Origin: Phytophthora sp. 'mugwort'
Lineage: Eukaryota; Oomycota; Peronosporomycetes; Peronosporales; Peronosporaceae
Length of the DNA stretch: 64,000 nt
Assembly: GCA_033558025.1 (NCBI GenBank)
Contig: JAUCEF010000018.1
Span: forward strand, 1,426,001 to 1,490,000
Reading direction: 5' to 3'
Shown here: in pieces, positions 33,157 to 45,262 of the stretch
Numbering within the stretch: position 1 is the first letter of the stretch
Layout: each line of letters opens with the position of its first letter
Notes under the pieces: model-generated
The model's database searches: none
Seen by the model: only the letters and a program-made list of their open reading frames with translations
Told to the model about the DNA's origin: nothing
Position numbers and translations under genes: made by a program

Positions 33157-36100
33157 ATGGAGCTGCGCTTCCGGGGCAAGAAGAACGGCGAGGGCGCGGA
33201 CGCCGTCGGCTTCTGGTAGGCACACGTTGCAGTGGAATGAGCTGCTGCCGTAATCATCCTCTGTTAATGAGGTTTTCTCATCTGCATTGCTGTCCGTTGC
33301 AGGCTCTGCGAGGGATTGAAGAAGCGTCGCGTGCTGGGCAAGAAAGCGCAGTCGCTCACGTCGGCGGCGCCCGAGTGGGAGCTAACGCGTGTGCTGGAGA
33401 ATACGGAACTGCATTTCATGAATGAGTCCACGGGGCTTGTGGTGCCGCGTGACGAGGAGATGGGCAAGTTCATCTCGGAGCGCGACGTGGTGCGGCTCTG
33501 CTCGACGGATGAACTGGAGGCGCTGCTGGAGAAGTTTGCGACGCGCGACCAGGAGGTGGCGGCGGAGATGATGAACCCCAAGGCCACGACTCCTATCGGC
33601 GCGGCCCTGTAAGCCTCTTTGTCGTCGGTCGCTGGAGCTGAGGGGACTTAAATCCTGACGATGATGTCGTTCTTGTGTTGCTGGCGTATGTAGATCCCGA
33701 TTGAAGAAGATCGGCGTCACCAACCCAACGTTGAAGAAGCTGCAGAAAACGCTGGACGAACACACGAATCCTCATTCCACGACTAAAGGCAGCGAAGCGG
33801 ATGCATTGGACCAATTCCCCGAGGTGGATCCGATCTTTGAGAGCGGAGAGGTCGAAGAGATCACTGAAGGCACTGGAAACCACCCAAGAACATGTGATAT
33901 GTGCGAGGTTTCGTGGCCTGACGATGCTTCGGGCAGTATGTATCAGTGGACGAAGCTGGGGATTGTCACCCACCAAGGGTGCGCCCAGTTCACTTCTGAT
34001 GTGCTGGCGCAGCATCCTGAGATTACAACTCGTGATGAGTTTCTGAGCATGTCCAAGACGCCAGTGTCGAGCTTGAATAAGCCAGGTACTTTCCACGTAA
34101 CGGTGCATCGGGCAATGGAACTACCAGGGACGCAGATAATTGGGAAGCAGGCGCCTTATGCTAAGCTATCATTGCTTCCGTGGAAGGAACCAATGCAGAC
34201 CAAACCTGTTGAAAGTGGTGGCCGCAATCCCGTCTGGATTAGTATGCATGACAACGCGATGCAGTTCTCACACATGTACAACAGTACCATCACACCCATC
34301 CCGCTGCTTGAGGTCGAGGTGTACAACTCCAACTACCTTTCCGACGATCAAGTTGCTTGCACATTGGTGGATATGAGTCCATTGCTTCGATATCCTAATG
34401 TCGAGGCAAAGAGATGGTTCACTTTGTCATCTCGAGCCCTGCTAACGCAAAGCACAGGCCAGCCTAAAATCATGCTCGCGATCAAGTTTGTACCGACAGA
34501 GGGGGAGATCAGCACTACCAATGCGCACAAGTTCCGCGTCCATCAACTCAAGTCCATTGGGCTCGCAATACCAATTTGCGCAGTTTGTACGTGCGATTGC
34601 GATCACCGAGATAAAAAATACTTGATTAACTGGTATGCTCATTTGTATTTAATGCTGCATTTTAGGTGACCGTTCCATCATGAATGCGTTGAAGAGTATC
34701 TGGGGTTATCGGTGCGAACTCTGTGGAATTGACGTGCACAAAGGGTGCATGATGAAGGCTACAATCCAGTGTGAATGTGTGGCCCAGGAATTATTAAGCG
34801 CTGGACAGGAGGAACAGGAGTATGGAGGTATCAATTTCCGCGTACTGAATGATGGCGTGCTGCGCCCATCAGGGGAGCTCTACGTGACTTTCCGTGGTTT
34901 GCATTTGTGCACAAAACACTGTCGGGACGATTTTCATGCGAAGAATATTTTTGAAGGGGACACGTATTGTCGGCTGAACTTCGACGGGATCGTGCACGAG
35001 ACGAGTCCTGTACTGAAAAGTGCCGACCCGATGTACATGGAAAACTTGTGCTTTAAGGTCCGCCATCCCAATTCGACCTTCCGCATCGATGTCATCGATT
35101 TCAACTCGGATCAGTGCATTGCACAATTGAACGTGTCACTCTTCCAGCTTCTCCAACGCAAAGCTGACAAGTTTATCCGTACAAACCCAACGCTGATGAG
35201 TTTGCGCGACCCGCTCCGCCATATCAGCCTGAACAATGAGACGAATCAAGCTGCAATCAATGATTCGTGGGCGGCATTGCCAATCCTGGATGACAGAGAT
35301 CATTACAAGTTATCACCATCTCTGGGATCTAAGCTTCAGCCCGGTGATATGTTAGGCTTTGTGCTTATCGATTTGGAGTATGTGGAGCACAAAGAAGACT
35401 TACTCCGCGTCCGGGTGGACAACGATTCTTCTCTTCTTGAGCGCGAGGACAAAGAGTTTTCAGTGGAATCGTTGCGAATTACAATTGAGCGGTTTGGCCG
35501 GGCAGTTAAGATTTTCCAAGGGATTGATGCCGAGTATGCCAGTGTCATTTCTTGGAAGAACAAGAAGAAATCTGCAGTGTTCTTCATTTCGTTCTTGTAT
35601 GGCTGCCTGTTTGCCGACTTTGAGTACGCTCTGTCGTATATCTTTGGAGGAATTCTAGTGTACATGCTGTATCGACTGCATCTTCGACTTGAAGGGGCCT
35701 TTACAAGGCGTTGGGTGGGATATGAAGAGTACGAGCTTGAACAAGAGGAGGCGCAGAAGCTTTACAAACCATTAGCAGCTTTACACGTTGCTGTCCACGA
35801 AGCACATCTCTCTGAGGAGACGGACAGTCTTCTCATGGAATCTCAGTCGCGTTTGAAGGACGTCTCGTCATCAAAACTTGGCTTCTATGTTCGTATCAAT
35901 TACCGCCCCAATGACAAGCAGTCCGAAGCGGGCGACATGGTACTAATTCCTTCTGGCTACGATGAGACTACTGTCGCCTGGACGAATGTAGTGGGGAAGA
36001 GCCGGAAGCCGACGTGGCGCAAGAGTTCTCTTTCAACAGCAGGGGCCATACCAGCTGCGAAACTACGGAAAACGCTTCCGTTCCGGAATTTCAACGTGTC

Positions 36101-37232
36101 TTGGCGTCATGATCCTAGGGTATGCACTTGCGATGAATGTGTTGCATTTCAGCAAAACTTGATGGAAGAAGCATCAGCGTCGATTGCAGCCCCCAGCTGT
36201 GGTATCGATCATCATGCCTACTATTTTCCGATCCCACAAGCGTCTCGGAAAAACTTTTCTGGTCGTGATGATCTGGTGCCGTGGTCGTCGTTTCCTGGTC
36301 TTCTGCAATTTGATTTGTGTATTTCTTTAAGCGGTGAAGCGAAAGAAACGCCGGATTTGATTGCTGCGACCGCGATGATCCCGCTTCGGAGTCTTCTGAA
36401 GCGGGATGGCACCTCGAGTGAGATGATCCTTCCATTGTCTTCATTCTCGACGCCAGATGCCGTAAACAGCTCCACAGATTGCATTTCTCAAAGCTCAGGA
36501 GAGAAGCCCGAGAGTGATTATTTGCTTGTTCGCGTTGAGTTTCGGGTTCCTGAGGACAGTCAAATGTGCTCGAATGATAAACTTTTGCGGGACGAAGCCT
36601 GTGGCACACAGGAGGGGAGACCTGCCAACGCAACTGCCCCGCGGAAAAAGCGTCGTGTTAGTCGTACTGAGCGCAGCTTTTCCGAGTTTGTGTGCGAGAG
36701 CATGGTGGAGAAAGAAAAGTCCAAGATCATTGGTGCGAACTTGTTTGATGCGTTCTGGAAAGTGAAGGACACGATTGCACAGCTACAGAACGAGATTGGC
36801 CGTGCGTGTGGTGCTCTCGCATGCGCTGATAACCTTTTGAACTGGACACATCCATGGAAAACGGCAACTGCTTTTGTTGTGGTGGCGATGATGGCTCTGG
36901 TGTTTTCGGTTGTTCGTGGACGTTGGGCGATTCTTCTCTTTGGGCTTACGGAATTCGGCGCGGTATTCGTAGACGATGCTCCCACAAGCAAGCGTGTCAG
37001 AAAGATCTTCTGGAATTACCTATCGTCGCTTCCTACTGATCAGGATCTAATCGAGTTGTACGAACCCGAGCGCGCCGTGTATATGAAAAGGCGCAAAACG
37101 CAGCAAGAAGAAGACAAAGAAACGGCAGTTCGTCTCCGCTACCACGCACTGTGGATTGGTAACATTTCATCGAAACTCGAGGGAGATCGCAACACTAAGG
37201 TGCGCTCTGCCAAGTTAATTGTCTCACTGTAG
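33157..37232 (+). CDS. Multi-C2, C1-domain membrane protein (MCTP-like), 1274 aa
   Basis: Four exons: 33157-33215, 33303-33608, 33694-34586, 34666-37232; 3825 nt, frame closed. Domains in order, approximate residues: Cys/His cluster 188-220 (CDMCEVSWPDD ... THQGC); C2 253-395 (GTFHVTVHRAMELPG ... PLLEVEVYNSNYLSDDQ); C1/diacylglycerol-type zinc finger 400-455, completed only by splicing (CAVC from exon 3, then CELCGIDVHKGC and QCEC from exon 4); C2 485-620 (GELYVTFRGLHLC); first membrane hairpin 723-760 (FFISFLYGCLFADFEYALSY); a divergent C2 790-1045; second membrane pair 1150-1190 (AFVVVAMMALVFSVV); basic cytosolic tail. The C2 plus C-terminal membrane plan recalls MCTP proteins, which tether membranes in a Ca2+/lipid-dependent way. 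The insertion of a C1 finger is unusual for that family. Confidence 0.9.
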
Positions 37233-37769
37233 TTTTATTGATTGTTCTAACTTGTGTATGGCTTTGCGACCTGGCGTTTATTGTGGTGGTGTTCACTAGG
37301 ACTACTTCATGGTGTATCGTCCGTATCGCTTTTTGTTATGGAAAAGCGAAGATGACGCTGAAGAGGGCTCCCAGCCGCATCTACAGCTCGTGGTTGGTGC
37401 TTTATGCTATGAAACCTGGACATAGCCTTCGAGTGCTTACTTGTAGTTTTGTTTGTGCTTCTGTGAGAATAGTTTGATAACCCACAAGCGATCACGGATA
37501 AGAGTGATGACAAGGTGTTCGCCTTCAACGTTTCAGGAATAAACAGTAACAGAGGCGAAGGTGAGAGACCTCAATCGGTAAATACTGCTTCCGATGACTG
37601 TGCTAACCGGCGCTATCGTTGTATGTGCTGAGCAGAAACCCGCGTTTTCACGTTGGAATCTCTAGGAAAGAAAAACTCTCTCCTGGATACTGTTCGCCAG
37701 AGCTGCAGGCTGTAGCTTTTTCCCGATCATTCGTTGCGGGTATAGATCGATTGGTAGATCCTCGCGTTT
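37233..37769. other. Spacer between convergent genes, no gene seen
   Basis: 537 bp between the stops of the C2-C1 gene and the SET gene. It probably holds both 3' UTRs. A 79-codon plus-strand frame starting 6 bp after the upstream stop has a hydrophobic start but no other sign of being real. Confidence 0.5.
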
Positions 37770-39020
37770 TCAATTACTGCTTTGAAGGACAAGATCCTCG
37801 AGTTTGCTTACGATCCCATCTTCTGTGCTGCTTCCTATTTCTCTTTTGATAATCTCTAGCTTACTGTCAATATGTCCGAGAACTTTCTGCAAAATTTGTC
37901 TTCTACCAGTCCTGTATCTGATAGCTATGCACAAGCGATCAGAAGTACCCTCTTGCAAGAGTTGCTCGTCCTGCTTGACAGTTCCCCACCCACCTATCGT
38001 TTCAGTCAGAATATCACGCAGCCAATCCAAGGCATCGTACAGTGCTGTTAGTTCAGAAATATCAGCTGTAGCTTCGTTTCGGTCTTCATCCGGCACTGGA
38101 TCTGCTAGCACTGCGAGAAAGCTAGGTGGGAATAACTCATCCAGCGAGCTTTGATGGTCGAGACGGATCACTCGTTTCAGAAAGCGCAGTTTCTTACCTC
38201 GCGGACCAGTTCGTTCTTTACCAATCTCGACATCGACGTAGTCCCATTCATTATCGGTCAGTGCAAAGCCGTAGTCGAGTAGCAGCTGAAAGTTGGACCG
38301 GCGGCCGTATGAGTTGAACACCTCTGCGCCCTTCGTGAAGCTCGTGGTTGCCGACGGATAGAGTCGAAACAACCCGTTGTCGTTCACGTCAAAGTCGTAC
38401 TTGGTGGCCACATTGGTGTGGTTGAGGCAGTCTGCGAACGGAACAAGAGCTGTCCAGGGCAGTCTCCGCCCGAACGTCCGAGCCTGGATCGTCTTCCACG
38501 CGAACTTGAACTTGTCGAAGGTGTAGAGCGTCTCCGGGAACTCACCTGGGTACTTGTCTTGCAGTCTGTTCATCACACGTCGGTAATAGACGTCGATCTC
38601 GGATGAGCGCCGCCTCGCTGCGTCCACGAGTCGCTCATCGTGCAGCTCGCGGAGCTCGTCGTGCGTCCAGTCCAGCACGCTCTCAGGATACGGTAGGATG
38701 GCCAGGTACGGGTGGAAGAAGGAGCGCTCCGCCAGCAGCAACTCACGCACGATGAAGAGCGCCAGCACAGGGTCCTCGCGTGTGAAGACGTCGCGGTTGT
38801 CCATGAAAACGGCTCGCAGTTGCGGGTCTTGCCAGCACACGTCTTCTGAGATGAGCAGTCGCCGAGGGATGCAGAGCATGGGCTCGCCCGTGGCGATGGT
38901 CTCGGTAGCCACCGTGCCACGCAGTCCATTGGGCGTCATTACTGGCCACTGCAGCTTCGGGAAAGTCGCGCCGTTGTCCCGCAGCCACTGTAGGAAGCGC
39001 AGCTCGGCCGGCGATGCCAT
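37770..39020 (-). CDS. SET-domain protein methyltransferase (Rubisco LSMT/SETD3-like), 416 aa
   Basis: Single exon. The N-terminus has the split-SET start (FLQWLRDNGATFPKLQWPV, then LRGTVATETIATGEPMLCIP). The iSET helix region has LLLAERSFFHPYLAILP. The C-terminal SET half holds the signature PFADCLNHTN and FNSYGRRSNFQLLLDYGFAL, the cofactor-binding and catalytic-Tyr region of this subfamily. Downstream helices (about residues 280-400) form the Rubisco-LSMT substrate-binding domain. Members methylate Lys or His on non-histone proteins (Rubisco, actin, ribosomal proteins) with S-adenosylmethionine; the substrate here cannot be told. Start chosen at MASPAEL, with no better upstream Met. It faces the C2-C1 gene tail to tail. 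Confidence 0.9.
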   Translation of the reverse strand: MASPAELRFLQWLRDNGATFPKLQWPVMTPNGLRGTVATETIATGEPMLCIPRRLLISEDVCWQDPQLRAVFMDNRDVFTREDPVLALFIVRELLLAERSFFHPYLAILPYPESVLDWTHDELRELHDERLVDAARRRSSEIDVYYRRVMNRLQDKYPGEFPETLYTFDKFKFAWKTIQARTFGRRLPWTALVPFADCLNHTNVATKYDFDVNDNGLFRLYPSATTSFTKGAEVFNSYGRRSNFQLLLDYGFALTDNEWDYVDVEIGKERTGPRGKKLRFLKRVIRLDHQSSLDELFPPSFLAVLADPVPDEDRNEATADISELTALYDALDWLRDILTETIGGWGTVKQDEQLLQEGTSDRLCIAIRYRTGRRQILQKVLGHIDSKLEIIKREIGSSTEDGIVSKLEDLVLQSSN

Positions 39021-39495
39021 CGCTCTCTAAATACTTCGGATACAAATGCAACAATAGGAGGGATTTCCATAATACAGTGCCTATGTACATACAGAAATCT
39101 TGCCGACACATAAATGTATTTTGACGGTGGTTACCGTATGATCGTAGTCCTAGGCGTCACAAAAAGGCAAATTGTATTTTATTTTAGTAAAACGGCGGTA
39201 CAAATTAGTATTCATCAAAAAGTGATGGTGATGTACTCATTAATCCCTTACTTCGCTTATGTTGTACGCATAAGCACTGTATACCCTAATTGCTTTTCGT
39301 CGCAGTGTCTCTGGTATGTTGGACCTCCAACATAAGACTATTTTATAATTGGAATTTGTATAATGCAATTGAACATGGATCACTATAGTGAAACCAAATC
39401 ATTTTTGTGTGCGTAAAACGGTCACGTGCACAGGCTTAGGTTTCAGCCAGTGTTGAATATGGTAAAAAAGGGAACACCTCACCCACCACGCATAA
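39021..39495. other. AT-rich spacer with a 20-bp palindrome; start of the repeat tract
   Basis: No gene. Contains TATGTTGGACCTCCAACATA at 39315-39334, palindromic except for the central two bases, and nearby CTTATG/CATAAG half-sites (39258-39275). The same CATAAG/CTTATG pairs recur at 41383-41398 and 42345-42376. Confidence 0.5.
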
Positions 39496-40583
39496 ATGGC
39501 TCACAGCCACCAGCTCCTCATTCTTCAAAAAGACGTCAAGGAGTCAAGATGGTCGCACCGGTTGGGGAAGACTCCGCGGAAGCAGCTAACTGAGCGAGAG
39601 CGGCAGCAATGTCTCGAAGCACTGCTCAGCGAGCGTCACGGGCGGCGCCTCAGGCGAGCGGCTGCGAAGGAGGCGACAACCAATGCCGATGCAAAGGAGA
39701 CGACAACCCGGACGACGGCGAAGGAGACGAATGGGCGGGCGACTGCGAAGAAGACGAAAGGACGGGGGCAGCAGAAGAAGAACCTCAAGGACACCGCGGC
39801 CGCACCCAAGGACACGGCGGCAGCCAAGGGCACCACGGCGGATCCGAAGAACACTGCAATGGGAGCTAAGGACAAGGAAGAGGCGACGCGGGCTACTTGG
39901 CGATCACAACAGCCCCGGTCTCTGTTGTAGAAGTCGTGGCTGATATTGTGGCATCCGTTTCAAGTAGGGAGGCTCCAGCACCTGTGCAGTCTCTTGTCTC
40001 ATCTGCCATTGACTTCAAGCACGCCGCAGCGTGAACGGGCAGCGCAAGGACCATCAAGAAAACCGTGCCGCCGTGTCTTCCAAGATAATGAAGAGGATGA
40101 CGACGAGGTACGCTATATTGATATTGTCCATCATAAGGAGGTATGCTGTTTACGATGTAACCAACATACGTATAACATACATTGTATGCTATGAACATGT
40201 TTAGCTGTCAAGCGACGGAGTTCAGACCAAAAGCGTTCGTGACGCTACGTACGTCATTCGTACCTGTGCTATGGACACCGATCCAATTTGTGGATCAGGG
40301 AACTGATCAATGCGCCGGACTAAACTCAAGCAAGGACCCGGACCTTCATGAGGAACCAGAAGACGAAGGAGATGATGATGAGGATAACAGCTGGGAGGGA
40401 GATTGGAATATCGGTGACCTTACCGATGAGGAGCCTGACCAATACATGAAGGAGCTACCTGACTCGATCTGGTCGTCAGCCGCCAAGGATCCTCGAATGA
40501 TCTCAGCGATGCGCCAAACTGGCTGGGAGTACGGTATGTTGATCGCATCCAACATAACAATCAAGCATGAAGGTTATGTGTAA
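39496..40583 (+). pseudogene. piggyBac-like element, 5' region (basic then acidic ORFs)
   Basis: The frame 39496-39930 is Lys/Arg/Ala/Thr-rich with a repeated AKETxxRxTAKKT pattern. The frame 40182-40583 has a strongly acidic part (EEPEDEGDDDEDNSWEGDWN) ending in TGWEYG, after which a GT-AG intron (40534-40634) leads into the transposase. An acidic N-terminus followed by a DPSKFGP-type start is normal for piggyBac transposases of oomycetes as I recall them. Whether the basic frame belongs to the same gene is uncertain. Confidence 0.45.
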
Positions 40584-40634
40584 CATCCTTATGTAAGGAC
40601 TAATCTAATGTTTCAATTTTGTCTGTCTGCATAG

Positions 40635-42250
40635 ACCCCTCCAAGTTTGGCCCGGACCCGACCTACGAAGGTTTATATGATGGTCCATACGGTCCAAGCG
40701 ACAGCGTGCCGCGCGTGGCCGACGACCCACTCGCTTTGCGTTTTTTACTTCATGTCCCCGAAGCTGTGGTTTCAAATTGCTGTAGAAAGTGACCGGTACC
40801 GAGCACAGTCCATCCCTCTGCGAACGCGTACAATTCGGTCTCAACAGCGCCGAAGAGATGGCGTAGTCGAGGACCTGGGGGAGATTCGCCGCCGCTTGGC
40901 TGGCGTACCGGATATTGAAGCGTATGAGGTGTTGTACGTCATGGCTGTCCTCATCGCGAGAATACTCGCACCGATTCGGAAAGGCATCGCTGCACATTGG
41001 TCTGTGAAAAAGGTGGGTGCTCTCCCTGCTAACCGGTTTGGGCTATTCATGGCAAAGCACAGGTTCTTCCACATCATGGGGTACCTGCATTTTTTTTAGC
41101 AACAAGTCCCCGCAAGCCCGCCAAGACCGTGCATGGAAAGTTAGTCCTGTTGTGGACGTGCTACAGCGTACATTTTCTCGCGGGTATAGGCCCCCACCGG
41201 TCATCAGCTTCGATGAAGCAACGCTTCCATCACGCTCTCGATTCAATCCTATGTGCCAGTTCAACAAGGACAAGCCGCATCGGTGGGGTACGAAGGTATT
41301 CGTCGCGGTCTGTGCGACGACCACGTATGCGTGAGGCACAAGATTGGGGTGGCAAGTTTCGGCATGCCACCAATTGTTTTTTGGCATAAGTGCTTATGTT
41401 GACTCACATCCACCTTTATAAGCATCCATTCACTAGTGAGCCATCATAATACTAACTTATGCGAACTGTTTGTTTTGGCGTTGCACTGTAGACTCGAAAT
41501 TTATTATGGAGCCAAGACGCATCTTCAACACACCGGTTCCAGCGGACAACAATTCTGGAGAGGCTGCAGTTCTTTGGAACATCAATGCTCTTCTGCTCGG
41601 CTCACCGTCGTCGCCATGGCGTCCGGTTATCACTGACAGGCTTTACACTTCCGTGAAACTGGCATTGGAGCTGCTACATATACCCATTTATCTTACGGGC
41701 ACGATTCAGACGGATCGGGCGGGAAACGCGCAGGGCGTGATCACTACCAAGAAATACAAGACCGTGAACAAACGAAAGGTTATAGTGCCACCCCAGGGCA
41801 CCACTAAGCTGGCGCAAAACAAACAGTTTCCGCAGCATACGGCATCAATGTGGATGGACCGAAACCCGGTCCACATGCTGTCGAGTGGAGGCAGCAGAGC
41901 GCCAGGCACAGTCAGTAAGTATCTAGTTGGTTATCATTTTTTAAATGGCTTCTCTCGGATTGTTTGCATGTATTGTAGTGCGCCGAGTCCATGGCGAAAT
42001 GCAACCCCTGGCTGCCCGAAACTGATCCGCGACTATCACCGCTGGATGGGCGGGGTCGACGTCCATGATCAGCTCCGGATGCAGCGGTACAGCGTCCAGT
42101 TGTCCTCAAGTCGCGCAAGTACTATCGGACGTTGTTTTTGGGCTGTTTGATATGGCGCTCGTCAACGCTGTCATCGTGTTCCGCTACCACAGAAAGGTGA
42201 GGGTGAGTAACAAGCGGCCGTCCAAGCACTTTGCGTTTTTGAAGAGCTGA
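40635..42250 (+). pseudogene. piggyBac-like transposase (DDE_Tnp_1_7), decayed
   Basis: Blocks in order: FGPDPTYEGLYDGPYGPSDS (40650); LPANRFGLFMAKHRFFHIMG (41025); the first catalytic Asp in PVISFDEATLPSRSRFN with KPHRWGTKVFVAVC (41195-41320); VLWNINALLLGSPSSPWRPV leading to the second Asp in VITDRLYTSVKLALELL (41625); PIYLTGTIQTDRAGN; and the third Asp in YHRWMGGVDVHDQLRMQRYS (42050). The last block is the hallmark of the family. Intron-like gaps occur at 41335-41490 and 41912-41979. Frameshifts near 41095, 42010 and 42105 disrupt it. piggyBac transposases cut and paste at TTAA. Confidence 0.75.
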
Positions 42251-42544
42251 TGGAACAAATATTTGCGATCGACTCGGCAAGGCGTTCAAAGCTATCGAAG
42301 TACGTGGAATGTTGAATGGACAACATAAGCGCCGTGTGTGTGGCACAGACATCTAACATAAGGTCTAACTTATGTTGGATATGTTCTTTTTGCTGACAGG
42401 AAGCAATTACCGCGCGGGAGCGGACAGCGGCGTCGTCTGCGAGAGAGAGAGAGAGATCAGCACCACCGGATGAAGTGGATGCTCTTATTGATGGAGTTCA
42501 TTGCCTTGAGGAGAATCCTGACGCTGTTAAGGGAGAGCAAGGTG

Positions 42545-43001
42545 TGTGAAGCGGCGTCAACGCTCGTGCAAGGTGTGCGCCATCTACAAAGTCCAGCCTA
42601 GGAAATTCACGAAATATTTTCTGCCCCGAATGCTGTAACGGAAACCGACGGTGCGTCGCTGGTGAACTATGGATGATGAGAGTCGGTCTTATGTGTACTG
42701 TGTTGCTGCAGAAAATACCTGTGCAACGCAGGGCGTGATGGAAGAGATACCTCCTTTCGTATTTGGCACCTCGAGTGGAAGAACGGGAACGAAAATTTCC
42801 CCTTCAATTCTAGACGGCCCCAAGACGCGTGAGCGACCACCAGCATCGCGGCCGGCCAAGAAGCAAAGACGACGGGCGCTGGGGGCTGCTAGCGGCGACG
42901 GTGGCGGCGACGGTGGTGATGAAGGTGGAGATGACGGTGGTAGTGGTGGTGACGGCGATGGTGGCGGCGATGAAGGAGGAATGGCAGATGATGATGCGTA
43001 G
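42545..43001 (+). pseudogene. piggyBac C-terminal zinc finger and acidic Gly/Asp tail
   Basis: Near 42550-42655 the sequence reads RQRSCKVCAIYKV, then KFTKYF and, after one inserted base, CPECCNGNRRC: the Cys-rich finger at the end of piggyBac-family transposases. The frame 42669-43001 that follows ends in a repetitive GGDGGDEGGDDGG tract encoded by a GGTGRTG-type microsatellite (42895-42975) and may be a separate or read-through frame. Confidence 0.5.
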
Positions 43002-43217
43002 ATTTTTGCAGTTTTATGCGGTGCAAAGTGGAGCTATGCAACAACCATCAAATGAAACTTTATTTTTTTCCTCTGTATCATCGTCTATTCATTCTGCTGG
43101 GCGTGTGCAATGATACAAAAAAGGGCGTCTCGATAAACAGGACATTTATTATGTAGATTTAGCCAACTTAAGTGATCGTATGAAATCATTCGTCTACATA
43201 ACAGCGCTGTATGTTGG

Positions 43218-45262
43218 ATGTGTCTTTGCTACATGATCGACGCCGAAGAAGAAGAAGATGAAGAAGATGATGATGATGAAGAAGAAGAAACTGAAGGCCC
43301 GGAGCAGAGGCGGAAGACCAGGTACAGGTGTCCACAGCGATCTAGGCTGAAGATGCCCTGGAGATCATATACCACCCGAAGACCTTACGTGAGTTCTTGA
43401 TCCACGATCCGGTAATGTCGATCATGCAGGTGCGCCAGATTGGGGACTTGAAGGGCCCGATAGGGAGACCACAAGAGCCGTCAAGCAAGCTGGACGCTGT
43501 GAAGACACTGTTCCAGCTAATGAAGGAAGCTGGCCTAGTGGCAGGCGCTTTTGATGCCGACGATCTCTTCAATATAGATCTGGATGTGATCCGATCAACG
43601 ACTTAATACCTGTTCGAGACGCTGAAGCCTCTAACCGGCGAATTCCTGCAAACCCATGCCGCGATCAAGGCCCGCCAGTTAAGCCGGAGGTCAGTCTGGG
43701 TCGTCTCACTACGCTTCGGCCACCTCGGAGCCGGATTCTGACGGCTCGATCGGCCCGCAACGGTTGCAGTTAGGCCCATCAGACGCGGCCCTTCTGCGAT
43801 CGCGCTTAAAGGCGTCCGATCAGACGTCTTCAACGACAGATCCGCGGAAGAAGCTGCCTCCATCCGCGACCAGAGAGAAGACTGCAGATCCGCCAGACGC
43901 GCCGAAGGACCAGTTGGAATCGTATTTCCAAGCAGCCATGGCCCGTTTTCTGGGAGGAACAACGTATGATCACTGCGCCCAAGATGTCAGTTCAGAAAGC
44001 CCATTTGGGATCACAAGACGTGGGCATGGAATCGGTAGGATCGCCGCGGCACCAGCCGTCTCTCGGTGAATATGACCCAGATGATCTGGATATCCCAAAT
44101 GCAGGACGTGTGGCGGTCGCCACAGCCGCAACCGGACCGGGAGGTGCCTCACTGATCCAACGCGTCCGAATCTCAGCGATCTCAGACTTAGAGGAGTTTA
44201 CCGGCAAGGATCAAGATGAAGACCGAGCCAGAGCGTGGGTCAGTAAGGTCAAATCGGCGTTCCTGCGAGATCAGGCTTCCGACGAATCGACATATCTGAC
44301 CTTCGCCGACTAGTCACAGGACCGGCCAAAACCTGGTACCGACAACTCAGCCGATCGACCCGAAACAAGTGGAGCGATCTGCTTCGAAGCTTTCAGACAC
44401 AATACTGCGATCTGGGCGTCTCAATTGCATGGCCGTACTACCATGCGCGTAAGCGGTCAGAAGGGTCTCCCTTGGACTACCTCTACCGGCTGAACGTCGC
44501 AGGCCTGCGGGAGCGGTTAAAGATCAAGGACGGCGATCGAAAGATCGTCGGGAACAATCGATCACTATATTGAAACGCCGGGGATCCGGACTTGGCAGAA
44601 TAGTTGACACTATTTATTTATTTATTTGCGCCTTTCAGATGCTAACGAGCTGGAAGAAGTCCTCCGCGCGCGTGAACGGGCCAAGAACAGACAAAAGCGA
44701 TCCGTCTTCGGACTCAAATACAGGCAGAAGGCTCCGACGTACGCACCAGCAGCCGCCACTAAAAAAAAAAAAAAACGAGCGGTCCGTGCTATCCAGACCC
44801 CGCGTCTTGAGTCGGGATCGGATACCAGTTCCGATGGATCGGTCGGATCGGACTCAGAAGGTGACCTACGTCGCATCTACTTTGCCTCGTCGGATAATGA
44901 TCCAACACCTACTGGGGGCGAGCCAAACGTGCCTGATCGGCCTTCGCACGGACGAACCCAGACGGAATCAACGTCTCTTGAGCGTCAATCGCCATTACCC
45001 GTGGACGGATCGGATCGAAGTCGGTGCTCCCACTGTGGGTCCCGGAAGCAGACGGATCTCGGTTGTCGGCGACGTCTGACGTGCCAGAAATGCGGCAAGA
45101 GAGGCCATCCGGCAGACCACTGCCTTTTCGTATGCCGTGGATGTGGTGAGCTACACGACATGTGCAAGTGTCCTATGGAAGAGTTTTACAACCATATCCG
45201 CCAATGTACAACCCGACCAAGCATGCAGGGATGTTACCTGCGATGGCAGAGCATATGCTAAA
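43218..45262 (+). pseudogene. Element C gag
   Basis: Starts with a (GAA/GAT)n tract (43243-43290) in the Lys-rich N-terminus; in the gag frame it reads KKMMMMKKKKLKA, aligning with KKLKA of element B. Then FLIHDPVMSIMQVRQIGDL, KLDAVKTLFQLMKEAGL and GAFDADDLFN (43390-43590). Capsid: FTGKDQDEDRARAWVSKVKS (44190), then a GPAKTWYRQLSRSTRNKWSD-type block (44320). A 16-base (TTTA)n insertion at 44611-44627 breaks the frame. After a 15-A run (44760) come three Cys/His modules at 45020-45180: CSHCGSRKQTDLGC, CQKCGKRGHPADHC and CRGCGELHDMCKC; the first has Thr where the His of the knuckle is expected, the second is perfect. No 5' LTR is present upstream. Confidence 0.75.

Noticed and set aside
37238..37477. 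Small hydrophobic-start protein after the C2-C1 gene, possible secreted peptide
   Set aside because: Starts 6 bp after the upstream stop, lies in a likely 3' UTR, has no RxLR or Cys pattern and no promoter space.
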